DNA of 64,000 nucleotides from Capsaspora owczarzaki ATCC 30864 (GCF_000151315.2 NW_011887292.1:1157534-1221533); one strand, 5' to 3'. Shown: positions 11,301-24,120, numbered from the stretch's first letter. The notes: generated by a model not told the origin, from the letters alone. A program made the numbers and translations.

Positions 11301-12781
11301 CCGGCACGTTCCCCGCCATGTTTTCCACGACCGAGTACGGCGGCTTGAGTGCCATGGCAGATGTGAGACACGGACCCGCGTCTGCTAGCTCCGTTTCTCC
11401 GCAATCGCCCAGTGTGACAATTCCGCTTCCTTCCTTTGGCACTTCAACGGTGACCACTTTGGCGCAACTCGCATCCGGCGCGTCGCAGCCCGTTGCAATG
11501 GCTTTGCGAGGGCCTGCGACCCCTGTCACTGGATTTTCGAGGCCGTTCGGTGTTGCAATGCACTACCCTCAGATCCGTCGCCAACGCCAGCTCGCCATTC
11601 TCCGCAACCTCCCTTTCACGGTTCCGTTTGACACCCGCATCCAAGTTTTCCGCGCTCTTGTGTCTGACGATCTGGGCCGATTGGAAAGCGGCGATGGCAG
11701 GATGTTTGGCCTTCATCTGACGGTGCGTCGCGCCCAGATTTTTGAAGATGCCTTTGCGACCATCTTCCCCACACGAGATCAACTCAAGCAACGCCTTCGA
11801 GTGACATTCATCTCCGACATCGGGACGGAAGAGGCGGGCATCGGCCAAGGTGTTGTCAAAGAATTTCTTACGGAAGTCATTCAGCAAGGCTTTGCGCCCG
11901 ACACGGGACTCTTCCTTGCCACCTCTGATAACTCCCTCTACCCCAACCCATCCGCTGTGGACGCTCGAAGCCAGCGGTTGTTTGAGTTTTTGGGCATGAT
12001 GCTCGGCAAGGTGCTGTACGAGGGCATCCTGGTCGAGCTGCCGCTGGCGCGCTTCTTCCTCGGCAAGTTGCTTGGCCGCCAGATTTACATTAACGACCTG
12101 GCGTCGCTTGATCCGCAGCTGTACAAAAACCTGGTCTTTGTCAAGCAGTTCCAGGGCGATGTCGAGGAGCTTGGCCTGGCCTTCACGGAGACAGAGTCCC
12201 AAGGTGGCTTTACTCGCGAGGTGGATTTGATTCCCGGAGGCAGTGGCATTGCCGTCAACAACGAGAATCGCATTCGGTACATTTTCGCCAAGGCCCACTA
12301 CCGCCTCAACTCGCAGATGCGTGTTCAGTCGCGCGCCTTCCTCCGCGGTCTTTCGACCATCGTTCCCACCGACTGGCTGCAGCTGTTTGACCAGGACGAG
12401 CTGCAGGCCTTCATTTCCGGCGGCGAGGGTCTTGTGGACATTGAAGATTTGCGCGAGAACACGGTCTACCAGGGCAGCTACTCGCAAACCCATCCCACCA
12501 TTTTGATGTTCTGGGATGTCGTGCGTTCGTTCGACCACGTCCAACGTCGAGATTTGCTCAAGTTTGTGACGAGTTGCTCGCGCCCTCCACTCCTCGGGTT
12601 TTCGCATCTTGTTCCAAAGTTTGGAATCTCACCGAGCGGCGACGGCGACAGCCCTGATCGCCTCCCAAGCGCAGCAACGTGTTTCAATCTGTTGCGACTT
12701 CCAGCCTTTTCCTCTGCACAGACCCTGCGTGAGAAGCTTCTCTATGCCATCGAAGCGAACGCTGGTTTTGAACTGAGTTGA
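8310..12781 (+). CDS. UBE3C: HECT E3 ubiquitin ligase, UBE3C/Hul5 family
   Basis: Proteasome-associated type HECT ligase that forms a thioester with ubiquitin before transfer. Exons: 8310-8516, 8807-9158, 9255-9468, 9554-9632, 9704-12781; 1309 residues. An IQ-like motif is split by intron 1 (RHEAAARIQ then KCFKRMRAA), as in human UBE3C. A helical middle region follows, with acidic and Ser-rich linkers. The HECT domain covers roughly residues 930-1309 and ends in [11 protein letters not shown] (catalytic Cys1277, codon 12680) and the C-terminus GFELS. A 3960-nt frame runs open from 8822, but introns 9469-9553 and 9633-9703 must be removed. The short exon between them encodes a well-formed helix ([17 protein letters not shown]) in another frame. 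Intron 9159-9254 is a stop-free multiple of three. The ligase identity is secure. Confidence 0.92.
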
Positions 12782-12957
12782 AAGTTTGCGTTTCGCTTTT
12801 GTTCATGTACCATCAATTTTTTTTTTTTTTGTATCATATCGTCTCGTCATTACATTTTCATCTTGTTCTTGCTTTGTCCAACAGAACTCTTTGGTGTACA
12901 GTGTTTTCGTGGTTGTTCACTCTTGATTCCTTGTCTTTCACATACACGCACATACGA

Positions 12958-14628
12958 ATGGGCAAGTCGTCCAAGGACAAGCGAGACATTTACTACCGCC
13001 TCGCCAAAGAGGAAGGCTGGCGGGCACGCTCTGCCTTCAAGCTGCTGCAGCTCGACGAAGAGTTCCAACTGTTTCTAAGTGCGCCCTACTTGTTGTTTGC
13101 TTGTCGCTGACTGTTCCGTGCTCGTGGTGCGGCCTTTGGTTGGAGCGCTTGTCGTCGTGCGCTCTCTCCTCGTGGGGACGCTCTGCCGTTTCTCCTTTGC
13201 TTTCATTGGGTAGTCATGCTCATTCGTTGTTTGTGTGTGTGTGTGTGTGTGCGTGTGGGTGGGTGTGCGGGGCGCCTTTTGCAGATGTCAGGCGGGCTGT
13301 CGACTTGTGCGCTGCTCCAGGCAGCTGGAGCCAAGTTCTCTCCAAGAAATGTCATCATCACGCTTGCATCGAGTCTCACACAATGCAGTGCAGTGCAGTG
13401 CAGTGCCCCGTAGCGTAAGATGTCGGTTTTTTTTTTTGTTGCTCATACTTGGATTGAATGCACGCGTGTTTCCGCAGTGTTCCAATGGAAAGTCTGCCGG
13501 CACACTGCCAAATCCCAAGAAAGATTGTCGCCGTCGATCTTCAAGCAATGGCACCGCTTCCCGGTGTCATTCAAATCCAAGGCGATATCACGAAAGAATC
13601 AACGGCGCAGCAAATCGTGGCCCACTTCGAAGGCGAACTAGCTGATCTTGTTGTGTGCGACGGCGCTCCGGACGGTAAATATGAGTGTTCAACAAAGACG
13701 GCTGCAGAGAGGTTGTTGGTTTTCCCGTCAAGACAATTTGGGCTCATACGAGATGTTGTGTGCTTCTAGTCACGGGTCTCCATGATATCGACGAGTACAT
13801 CCAGGCACAGCTGATTCTCGCGGTGAGTTGTTGTGTCTGGGCAAGCACGCCTTTTAGTTCAAACACTGACCACCCCAGCTTATCACTACTCTTCACTCTC
13901 TTGCCAGGCTTTGAACATTACAACACATGTCTTGCGACCTGATGGCGTTTTTGTCGCCAAAATTTTCCGTGGCAAGGATGTCTCGCTGCTCTACTCGCAG
14001 CTCAAGCTGTTTTTCCGCAATGTGACTTGCAGCAAGCCACGAAGCAGTCGAAACTCGAGCATTGGTAAAGAAAAAATCGTGTACTATGGAAGCTTTGTAG
14101 TCGAGGGATGCATTGTTGAAAGCTGACACCTTGCTCCTTGCTTTGCTGTTTTCAGAGGCCTTTGTTGTCTGCCGTGGTTACAGTCCACCGGTGGGATTCG
14201 TTCCAACGATGGCCAATCCGCTGTTGGATCAGCAGTATGGTATGCGAATGAATGACACAGCCGCTTTTTTTTTTTTAAAAGACGCGCACTTGACATGACG
14301 AGCCTTGTTGCTTGTTTGCTTATTTTGTTCCGTTCTTTGCCCTCTAGATCTTTCATTCAATCAATTGGAAGGCGTCAACCGGATTATTGTTCCGTTTGTC
14401 GCTTGCGGAGACCTTAGCGCGTACGATTCAGACCAAACGTATCCCCTGTCGCAACCTGGTCAGAGCGAGTATCACTTGCGTCCGGCTACGCAGGCTCCCA
14501 TCGACCCTCCGTACAAGCAAGCACTGCTTCTTAAGCGCACAAACATGGCTGCCCCTCGAGCAGCGTCTGATCAGCCCTCAATTGGCGCAGCGGCAGCGGC
14601 AGCTCCCGAGCCAATGCAAATGGAGTAG
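12958..14628 (+). CDS. FTSJ1: tRNA 2'-O-ribose methyltransferase Trm7/FTSJ1
   Basis: RrmJ/FtsJ-fold SAM enzyme that 2'-O-methylates positions 32 and 34 of tRNA-Phe and others with partner subunits. Exons: 12958-13078, 13285-13414, 13478-13674, 13770-13822, 13908-14064, 14156-14239, 14348-14628; 340 residues. Motifs: [102 protein letters not shown]. These include the K-D-K-E type catalytic residues of the family. Exon 2 carries an insertion of about 22 codons after LSKK, rich in Cys/His and encoded by GCAGT repeats; it has no counterpart I recall in human or yeast. All phases close. The reading of exon 2's 3' end is the least certain part. Confidence 0.9.
13382..13404 (+). repeat. Coding (GCAGT)n repeat in TRM7 exon 2
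   Basis: Tandem GCAGT units near the 3' end of exon 2, about 10 nt before the GTAAGA donor at 13415. They add Cys/Ser/Val/Gln residues to the extra segment. Confidence 0.8.
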
Positions 14629-14938
14629 AGCAAAATCGCTTTCTGTTCGTTAGTGCTTGAAATTCGCCCCCTCCTCCTCCGCTTCCTTTTCTTATGAACT
14701 CTTCAAAGAAAAAAAAAAAAAAAACTAAAGCTTTTCAATTTTCAATTTCCAATTTTCAATTTTCAATTTTCATTATCGAGGCGTGCATAACAAAAAAGAC
14801 AAATCACCAACATCCAAAAAAACAACAACAGTTCAACCAAAAAACCAACCAATATCATAACATTTCATTCCGCAACAATCCAAACCAATTCCTATTCAAT
14901 CAACAAGTCTTTGTTCGACTTTCAACAGCAGGTCCTTG
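14629..14938. other. Convergent spacer between TRM7 and SMC2
   Basis: 310 bp, AT-rich. It contains an A-run at about 14709-14723 and an imperfect (TTTTCAA)n tandem at about 14728-14772, then A-rich sequence. Likely 3'UTRs of both genes. No gene seen. Confidence 0.6.
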
Positions 14939-17900
14939 TTACAAGCGCATGGCTGCAGCGCGGTTTTGCGAAGCACCAGTTGCCTTGCTTCGGGGCTTGG
15001 CAGCACCCTTGCCCTTGTTCTTGGGCATGTTCTCGTCGTCATCTTCTTCACTGTCGTTGAGCAGGTCGTCGGTTTCGGCCGAGGTCGCGGCAGGCGCGCT
15101 TGTGGTGTTGCTACCCGAGGCGATCGCAGGGACGGGCTTGAAGCCGCGGTTTTGCTGCTGTGCGCGGGGCAGCTGCTTTTGCAATTGAACCGTCCGTGAC
15201 ACGGTCGAGACGCCGTCGACAAACTTGGTCTTGAATAGCACGTTGGCATTGTTGAACATGCCGTCCTTGAGCGAGACGACAATGAACTGAGATTGCGAAA
15301 AGTGCGTTCGCAGCATGTTGCCAATGTTCTGCGTGTGCGACAAGTCCAGCGCCGCATCCACCTCGTCCAAGATGTACATGGGCGCGGGCTTGAAGAGCAG
15401 CAGCGAGAGAATGAGAGAAAGGGCCACCAGCGAGCGCTGGCCACCACTGAGCTCGGTGAGGCTTTCCTTCCAGACACCGCCAAACGCAACCTTGACTTCC
15501 AGACCGCTGAGGACCGACTGGCCTTCCGGAGGGGACAGCTTGGCGTTGGTCCCAGGCAGCAGGGTGCTGAAAATGGAGCCAAAGTCGCGATTGACTTGCT
15601 CAAAAGTCTTCTTCAAGGCCTCGTTCTTCTTGACATCGAGCTCTTGAATGGCGGCCTCAATCTTGCTCTTGTCGTTCTCGACAATCTTCTTCTTCTTCAT
15701 GAGGTCGTTGTATTCTTGCTCGGCCTTGCCAAACATGTTGAGCACCTTCATGTTGATGGACTTTTGCAGCTTTTGTTGCGTCTCCTCGAGCTTGAGCAAG
15801 CGGCGGCGAGCAGCCTCGGGATCTTGCTCGGAAAAGTCGTAAGGCATGTTTTTGGCGCCAAAGAAGGCCTTTTCGGTGGCAATCCACTCGTGCTTGGTCA
15901 AGAGTCGCTCCACAAGCTTTGTTGCCTCCTTCAGTGTTTGCTGCATTTGCGTCACGTTGTGCTGCACCTTCTTCAGGTCAATGTCGGCATCAGTGCATGC
16001 CTTGCGACAAGCTTCAGCCTCTCGGGTGAGAGCCGCAATCTCGCTGTCGGTGGCGCTAATCTTCTCCTTCTTGCGCTGAAGATCGAGCTTGGCGGCATCA
16101 TACGCCTCGCGCTTGGCAGCCAAAGTCGTCTCGGCCTGCTCAACCTCTTGGGCAGCAGCTTCGATGGCTTGCTCGGACTGAGCGAGTTGCTCGATCGCCT
16201 GGGCCAGCTCCTTTTGGAGCTCAGTCAGCTCAAGCTCAATCATCTCCAGCTGGCCCTGCTTGGTCTTGGCAGCCTCGGCAGCCTTGGTTGCAGCGGTCTT
16301 GGCCTTGCTGATTTCGGCCTCAGCCTTCTTGACTTCAGAGTTGTGCTTGGAGTTGAAAGACTGCATGTCGCCTTCAATTCGCACGCTTCGGGCGTTGGCA
16401 GCCTTTTCGCGCGCGGCAGCATCCACCAGCACTTGCTCGAGACGAGCAATCTCGGCACGAAGGCGCGTAATCTCCTCCAACACGGCATGGTGGGAATTTT
16501 GCTGCAGGCGCTTTTGCAACAAGGTCGATTGATGCCGTGCCAGATCCAAGTCACGAGATGTCTTGGAGGTGCGCTCGTTGGCGGCACGCAGAGCAGCAAG
16601 CTCTTCAGTGATCTTCTTCAGGCGTGCCTCGGCAGTCTGCAATTGCTCACGAAGGGTTTGCAGCTCGGCCAGTTGATTGAGAACGGAAGATGAAGCAGGG
16701 GTTGTCGAGCCGCCCGTCAAGGTACCAGAGGCCTCGCAAACATCGCCATCCAGAGTGACCGTGCGGGCACGAATGTTGTTGTTGAAGGTGATGCGACGAG
16801 CCATCTCGAGCGTCTTGCAGACAAGCGTCGAGCCAAACACGTAGGTCATGGCCGCTTCCAGCTCCTCGTCGTAGCCAACAAGCGAGAGAGCAAGAGACAC
16901 ATTCTCCTTGCCCACTTCACGCTCGGCCAACTTGACCTTGTCTTGCGGCAGGCGACTGCCCTGGATCTTGTTCAGCGGGATGATGGTGACGCGCTTCTTC
17001 AGGCGGCCGTTGCTCAGCAGCTTTTGGGCAGTCGAGTCGCGGTCAACTACGACATTGTAAAGGCGACCGCCGGCGGTGATTTCGAGCGCAGTGGCATTCA
17101 CCTGGGGCTTGTCAACGGTGACCAGCGTCGCAACCAGACCCTTGACGGTGCTGCGGTCAAAGTTGGGCTCGGGGTCGGAGTAGTTAAAGTTGAGCGCGGC
17201 GACCTTGGCCGAGAGCGCATCGCACTTGTCCTTGAGCTCGGTCACGATGGCCTGCTCCTTGGCCTTGGCGGCGCCAAGTTCGCTTTCACGTTTGGGATCG
17301 ACGTTGGCCTCGGCAAGCTTTGCCTCAAAGCTTGCAATCGAGGCATTGCACTGCTCGAGCTCTGTCTGGACCTTGGAGTACTCCTTCTCGGTGGCCTTGG
17401 TGTCCTTTTCCTTCTTGACAAGTTCGCTCTGGCTGTGGGCAATCTTGATCTTGGCCTCCTTCTGCTCCGTCACTGCCGCGGTAGCGTCCTGCTTGGCCTC
17501 CATCAGCTCGTCGGCAAACGTCTTGACGCGGCCGGTGCCATTGTCGGAGGAGAAACCGTGCGCACGACGCTGCAACTGCTCGACCTGCTGGGTGGCTTGG
17601 TCGCTTTCCTGCTTGGCAGCTTGAAGGGCAGCAGTGGCCGAATCCTTCTCGCCAACCTTGGCAACGATGGCAGCGTCGAGGTCCTTGCGCGCCTTGAGCA
17701 GGCTGGCCTTGCCCTTGCGCTCGGACTCGAGCACTTCCTTTCGGTTTGTGGCAGCCGAGTTGGCCTTGACGAGCTCCTTGGACAGGTCAGCGACATGCCG
17801 GTCCAAGTCTTGCAGCGAGCCACCAGACTCTTGGTCGCGCTTGTGCGCCAGGACGGCAATGGTCTGCTCGAGGTCGATCGCCTTGCTTTCCTTGTTGCGG

Positions 17901-19360
17901 GATGTCAGCTTGAGGCGCTCAGTCTCCTCCTTGGCTTGCTGCAGCTCGCTCGTGCTCTCGTGGACGGCGCGATCTGCGTTGCTGTAGTCAAATGCAATGA
18001 CAAAGCGCGCCAGCTGGTCGCACTCGGTCTGTGTCTTTTGGTACTCGAGGTAGACGGAGCGCTCCTTGCGAAGCTTTTCCAGCGTGGGAGTAATCTCCTC
18101 GTTGAGCACCTTGTTAATCTCCTCGACCTTCTTCTCCTTCTTTTCGATCGTCTTGATGGCGGCCTCCTTCTTGTTTTCAAACATGCGGGTGCCGGCGGCC
18201 TCCTCAATCATGGAGAGGACTTCTGGGGGCTTCATGTTGAGCACCTTGGTGATGCGGCCTTGCATGATCAGGAAGTGTGGGTTATTGACGTTCAGCTGCA
18301 CCGAGTGGAAGAGGTTTTGCACGCGCTGTTGCTGGGCGTTGACACCGTTGATCAAGTACTTGTTTCGGCCGCCAATGATGACCTACAAGAACACACAGAG
18401 CGCAATCCAACAGACCAAAGTGAGCCCACCCAAGGACAAGGAAAAAAACGAAACCCCACCCCCCTATCACACCGAAGCATCAGAATGCCGTTTCCTTGAG
18501 CTCGCTTTTACCTGACGAGTGACAGTGATCTGATCAGAGTCTTCGTAGCCGACTGGGCTGGACTTTTTGTCCATATTATCAAAGACAATTGTGACGGTGG
18601 CCTTGGTGACACCAGCCTGACCCTGCTTGTACACGAGCTCTTGCAAGTTGCCAGCGCGGACCTATCCGTATACGGAGCCAGAAATCAGTGAGTCAAAACC
18701 AAACATGAACAATAAATGGAAAAGTGAAAAAAAAGAAAAAAAGAAAAAAAAAAAAAAGAAGGAAAAACACAAACTGTTTCAAATTCAAGCAACCCTTGTT
18801 TATTGCCGCCCCATTCTTCAGCCGCTGTCGCCAACCCCCACCTCACCTCACCATCTACGTGCAATTTCTGGTCAATACATCATGGAAGACAACCGGGCGA
18901 AGCGTCGCTGGAAAGCAACACGTTTGTTGCGAAAACAGTGAACTTGCGCTACAAATTTTTTGAATCGAAATTTTGGCGCGAAACCAAACCAAACAGAAAT
19001 GCGCTTCTCCCTCTTCGCTTGCCCGCGACTCAAACTTGCCCACCGAGACTTCCAATCGCGTCACTGCACAGTTATCGTTGCATGTCGTGTGCAGAGCGGC
19101 GCAATGGTGATGCACGCTCCGCACAGCGGCCACCAAAAACCGAAAGGAAAAAAAAGAAAAAAAAAAGCCGCTCAAACCGTTTCGTTTCGCACCTGTGTCA
19201 AGTTTGAAATGCCAAGCACAAAGCAGATCGAGTCGAGGATGTTGGATTTGCCAGAGCCGTTGAGACCCGTGATGGCATTGAAGCGCTCGTCGAACGGTCC
19301 CACAGTTGTCCGCTGGGCGTACGACTTGAAGCCCTCAATGATGATTTCGTGGAGATGCAT
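14939..19360 (-). CDS. SMC2: Condensin ATPase subunit SMC2
   Basis: Structural-maintenance-of-chromosomes ATPase of condensin I/II, paired with SMC4, compacting mitotic chromosomes. Exons: 19360-19193, 18661-18512, 18382-14939; 1253 residues against about 1200 in human. N-terminal Walker A is GLNGSGKSN, preceded by [21 protein letters not shown]2-specific stretches include [36 protein letters not shown] and [19 protein letters not shown]. Two long coiled coils flank a hinge. The C-terminal signature [13 protein letters not shown] and Walker [12 protein letters not shown] are intact. The tail is acidic then basic, Ser/Lys-rich. The 531-nt first intron is long for this window and holds A-runs (T on the sense strand). 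FCHo lies 285 bp upstream on the same strand. Confidence 0.95.
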
Positions 19361-19645
19361 GAGTTTCGAATGTGAAAGGAAAGGAAAAAAAAAGTTGAAA
19401 CACAGAAAAAAAAAAAAAAAGTGAACTGTTCCCTGTTTAGGTTTCGTGCGAATGGAGAATGAATACAGTATTGTTGGAGAATAGACGACAGCATACAGGC
19501 ATTGGCAATGCAAAAGACGAAAAAGAAGAAGAAGAAGAAGAAGAAAAAAAAAAAAAAGGAGAGAGACAAACACAAGACACAACAGCAAACCAAAAAACGA
19601 AACGAACGACCAGCAACCACCGAACAACCTCTTGCGACTGTGCTG

Positions 19646-21437
19646 TTAGGCATCAAGCTCGGCCATGTACTTGCCAGTTGCAAATCGCTTCACAATCCGG
19701 CCCATCTCGATGGTAGCGGCAGGAGTCTTGTCAGCACTGCCAAACACAAACTTGGGGTTGAGGTCGGTCACCGACGACCGCTCCGAGCGGAATTTGACGG
19801 CACACGTCACTGGGCGGCAAGAATCGCCCACAGGGAAGTGGGCGTCGAGCTTGCCCTTGCCCGATGCAATGGAGGGAAGCTGCCACAGAAGGCGACGACT
19901 CTCCGCAGTCCATTGGCCAGCAGGGGTTGAATCACACTCTGCACAGTCGCCGTCCACGACCACCAAGACGCTGACATCTTGCAGAGGATGCGCCAACAGG
20001 GACGAGCATTGATAAAACACAGAGACCGAGCTGCTGGAGGCGTCGCCAAAGTGGGCAACCGCGACGCGCAGCGGGACCGCCGCAACAGATTCAAGGACAA
20101 CCTGGTATTTGAAGACTTCGACGCGAGCAAAGCCATCAACGGCATGGGATTTAATGTATGCGACCAGGGCAGGGACGTTGAATGCGTACTTTTGATCGAG
20201 AATCGAGCTAGCACCGGCGTCCAACAGCGAGCTGTTTGCCTGGAATCGATCAAACCCGTTGCTTGGGACACCATCGAGTTGGAAGAAGAATGGCACGCCA
20301 GGATCGGCCGTGAGCACCTTGACTGCATCGACGGGGAAGTTGAACATGATCTCACCGGAAACGACACACTTGACCAGCGTGCTGCCTTTGAACATGGCGT
20401 TCACGGTTTCCGTAACAGCCGAAGCTACCGTCACGGACGAAAGCGAAGGCGCATCAAACACAAAGCTACCACCTGCAGGGATCGGGGCGGTGGATCCCGG
20501 TGTCGAGGTGGTGCTACTGGCTCCACTGTTCAAGCCGCCGATGGCAAAGGAGGGGCCGTTCAAGAGGCCGGTACCAGGAGCAGACGCCACGGAGGTCGGC
20601 CGACCTCGTCGCGATGAGCCCGAGGACGACGGGGGAGGCAGCAAGGGCGAGGGCGCAATGTTGGAGGCTGCGGAGGCAGCGGCCGCGGTTGTCACCATAG
20701 CCGTCGCTGGCGAAACGGCCTTGGGTGGCGATACCACAGGGGTGGATGATGGTGGTGTGCCAGTAGAAGAGACAGAGGAAGCGAGAGCCGCGTTCAAGCT
20801 GCTCGACGACGAGGTGCGCTGACGAGTGAGCTCGGCTTCCACAACAGCCGCCGGCCGAGGCGGTCGTGGCGGCAAGGACGGGCGTTGGGTCGTCGCGGGC
20901 TGGTCAGAGTCAAATGAAGTCTCCGAAAGTCCTGGGAGCGGACGCGACGACGGTGGAGGCGTGATCATCGCCGAAGGCGACGCAGAAGGGATTGGCCCGC
21001 TGACTGCGGACGCCATGCTGTACGAGCTGACCGACGACGTTTCTGAATCAATGTCATGGAGGGCGGAGCGCGGGCGAGTACGCGATGATGTGCGAGCGCG
21101 TGGCTCGTCGCCAGGCGGCCCGGCGAGGAGAGTGGGCGGGGGCAAAACACCCAAAGGCGACGGGAGTGCGCTCGAGCTGCTGCTTGAGGCAATGTCCGTG
21201 TTGGAGCGGCTGTTGGAAATCTTGACCATGAACTTGGGCTTGACTGTGCCATCGTCCTCGTCATCGGAATCACGCTTGGTTGCCCAAGTCGCTTGATACT
21301 CTGCAGCCAGGTCGGGGGCATCGCTGTACCCATCGTCATCGGTTGCGGGCGGCGCTCCTCCAGGTGCGGTGGCATTCGGGTCATCACTAACAAGGAAGGA
21401 AGGAAGGGAGAGGGTGGCACAGGGAGAGGTGAGTGAC

Positions 21438-21474
<37 letters not shown>

Positions 21475-23827
21475 ACTGCACCAATCCCGCAAACTTTGAT
21501 GAGACAAAAAATAAAATGGCATACCCTTTCAGGTCTGGGCGAGGATGCTTCTTCTTGCGCAAAGTGAACGATGAGAATGTGTGATGTCTGCGCTTCTCTT
21601 CAGCTCCCTCGTCTGCGGCTGTGGCGCCCGATGCGGTACTCGATGCGGTGCTATGAATGGATGCCGCATTGGAGCTGACAGAAGCTCGTCGGGCGCTGGA
21701 CCAGTCGACGCCTCCAAGATCCGGAATAGCAGCATCCATGAGCGATTCGCCTCCTGCCGCGTAAAGCTCAAAAGGCAGCAGATCTGGAGCAAAAACAACA
21801 AAGATAAAACAATAGCACAAGACAATGAGCAAACGAGCAAACGAGCAAACGAAATCGGCAATCTTTCCATCAATCGTACCAGGATGCTCCGTGCCCGTCT
21901 TGCGGGACGCCACAAATTCAGCGAGGAGCTGCTCGGGGGTGGCAGTCGTAATGGGCTGTGTTTTGTCCTCAATGACCTGCGGGAATAGACCAAAAAAAAA
22001 AATCAGCCAAATCGACACAAAAACGCAGCGCATGAGAAGGTCACGCAAACCCATAACGAAACCAACCTTTTTCAAGCGATCGGCATGGGATCGTTCCTTG
22101 ACGGAGATCTGTGCAAAGACTTGTTGCGACGCTTGCAGGTAGTCTTTTTCTCGAGCTTCAAATTTCTGAAGGAGGAGCGGTACGAGTTAGCTTTGTGTGA
22201 AATCCAAGAGCACCGACGAGACCATGTTGTAACAACAAACAGAAGAGGCATGCAGTGACTAACGGTTAAAACTTTGCTCATGGATGCCTCGTAACGTGCC
22301 AACTCTTCGCTGTACTTGACAGTGGCAGTCTTGTACTCGGCCTCTACACCCACCAAGTCACACATACGCATGGTACAAAACCAGAGATGAGACACGTACT
22401 GAGAAACGCCAAGCAATGAAAGCCAAAAAAGAAAAATAAACAAAGGACAAGAATTGGAACACCCACCGGCCTGTTGCTGCTTGCTTTTGTGCTTTTTGAC
22501 ATCCTGTCAATACAAAAATAAGATTCACGACCGACCAAGTGTGAGTGGAGACTCGTCACCAGTTCAGCACATCACACTGCAAGAAGACGCGCAACAACAA
22601 CGAAACGCTGATTCGAGCCTTGCCTTGCTCTTGGAGAGTTCTTGAGAGAGCTTCCAGTATGCCGCCTTAGTCTAGACGAAGTAGGAGTACCACAGCGTCA
22701 GCCAAGCTCCGTGTAAATCGAGCGTTGCATGAGAATACAAAAACGCAAGGTCGAAACATACCTTGGTCACCGTCGAGTGCGACGCCTGAAAGTTCTCCAC
22801 CTGGGTGTGAATGTCCAGAGCTTGCATGTCCTTTATTACCTTGGACTGATTGGCTGCGACGTCTTTGATTGTCTTCAGAGCGTCGTTGAGCTCGACAGCC
22901 AACTTGGCGTGTGTTTCCGCGACTCCAAGCGAGGAGCCAATCAAGCTCTCCCACCAAGTTTTGACCGATCTATGTTATCAAGCATGGGTGTGTCCACCGC
23001 AATCAACAATGAGGACGAGACTGCACACTGAACCGCTGCAAGCGATGCCACCAAATTGCACAAATTGTACAAATTGTGACAATTCCACCCTCACGTACCC
23101 AACTTCCTCCGATGGTGAGAGTCCCTTGGCCAATCGGGTCAAGGTTTTGGCATATTGATCTTCCAAAGCTTGTCTACCAACAAATGTCAGTTTTGGATGT
23201 GTGTGTCCGCCGACGCGGTGAGTGATCCTTGAGCCGCAAACAACAATCCAGACAAAGAAATGCAACGAGAAATTTGGTGCAACAAACCTTTGCTGCACAA
23301 AGTCAGAGAGCTCCTTCAGGACGTTTGATGTTTCCTTGAGGTTGTGCATCAGGACGGCAGAGCCATTGAGACTCGTTCCCTGTGTGAGGCCAAGTGAGTG
23401 GAAATGGAAGAGGCAGGTCAAGCAAGCGGAAAAAAAAAAAAGAAAAAAAAAAGAAAAAGAAAAAAGAAAAAAAAAAAGAAAAAAAAAAAGAAAAAGAAAA
23501 AAGAAAATGGAGGGTGCGATTCGACAGTGATGGCGATGGCGATGATGAGGGGGGTTGGACATTGATGCATTCCATTTGAGCGAAGGGGGCAAAACACGCG
23601 CGGCTTTGGATGAATGACAGAACAAGAACAAGAAGAAGAAAGAAGCCAAAAAAAAAAAAAAAAAAAAAGAAACAGGTCGAGCAACCGACCGCCTCTGGGG
23701 TGACTCAGGAACATCCCCCTCGTCGAGATTGATAGGAAAGAAGGACACAAAGCAAGAAGCGATGCTGCACCAAGCATGGGGAAGAGCGGGATGGCGAGCT
23801 TACCCAGAACGAGTCCGTGAACGACAT
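19646..23827 (-). CDS. FCHO: FCHo/Syp1 muniscin: F-BAR and mu-homology domain endocytic adaptor
   Basis: Early clathrin-mediated endocytosis factor that bends membrane with an F-BAR dimer and recruits cargo/AP-2 with a mu-homology domain. Eleven exons: 23827-23804, 23379-23288, 23173-23099, 22969-22762, 22671-22624, 22503-22467, 22343-22264, 22165-22067, 21976-21880, 21783-21525, 21386-19646; 919 residues. It starts MSFTDSFW, then LMHNLKETSNVLKELSDFV, matching FCHo F-BAR helix 1; the F-BAR covers about residues 1-255. A Ser/Pro-rich linker follows, then the mu-homology domain (about 650-919) ending VKRFATGKYMAEL, as in human RFATGRYLA. Exon 5 ends in a GC donor (22623). Introns 22066-21977, 21879-21784 and 21524-21387 are all stop-free multiples of three, so the region looks like one long frame. 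Small F-BAR exons are the least certain. Confidence 0.9.
21439..21473 (+). repeat. A35 run (T35 on sense strand) in FCHo intron 10
   Basis: Thirty-five consecutive A on the + strand inside the 138-nt intron 21524-21387 of the minus-strand FCHo gene. If retained it would encode a poly-Phe run. Confidence 0.95.
23430..23510 (+). repeat. A/AG-rich low-complexity tract in FCHo intron 1
   Basis: Runs of 8-12 A broken by single G over about 80 nt within the 424-nt intron 1, with a second A-run of about 20 near 23649-23668. The sense strand is T/C-rich. Confidence 0.9.
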
Positions 23828-24120
23828 TGCCTTTCAATTGCAAAAAAACGACTGACTTCCTTGAAGAACCAGAGTGATCACAATGCAAGCGAGTGTATTG
23901 AACTCAGTGGAATGGACTGGATACTGGACAAAATCAAAGACTATATCAACAAGAGATGTCGCGGCGAGCAGGATTCTCGTACAACATGAAGCGATGCACA
24001 ACCAAGCACGACAAAGCCATTGAGATTCGATTGTGAGTTTCAAAGAGAGCCGAAAACAGCTTTGTTGAAAGTTCACACGATCCCAGTGTGCCGCGCGTAG
24101 AAGCATCCCACTCATCGCCA

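Noticed and set aside
11444-12607. 387-codon open frame on the minus strand opposite the HECT domain
   Set aside because: Antisense shadow; the + strand has a clear HECT domain with its catalytic Cys.
8822-12781. UBE3C as a single uninterrupted exon from 8822
   Set aside because: It would drop the first exon with half of the IQ motif, and would translate two introns while missing the helix encoded at 9554-9632.
15293-18499. Long open frames of 466 and 518 codons on the + strand opposite SMC2
   Set aside because: They mirror the coiled-coil codons of SMC2 on the other strand, translate to Leu/Gly/Val-rich nonsense, and SMC2 is unambiguous.
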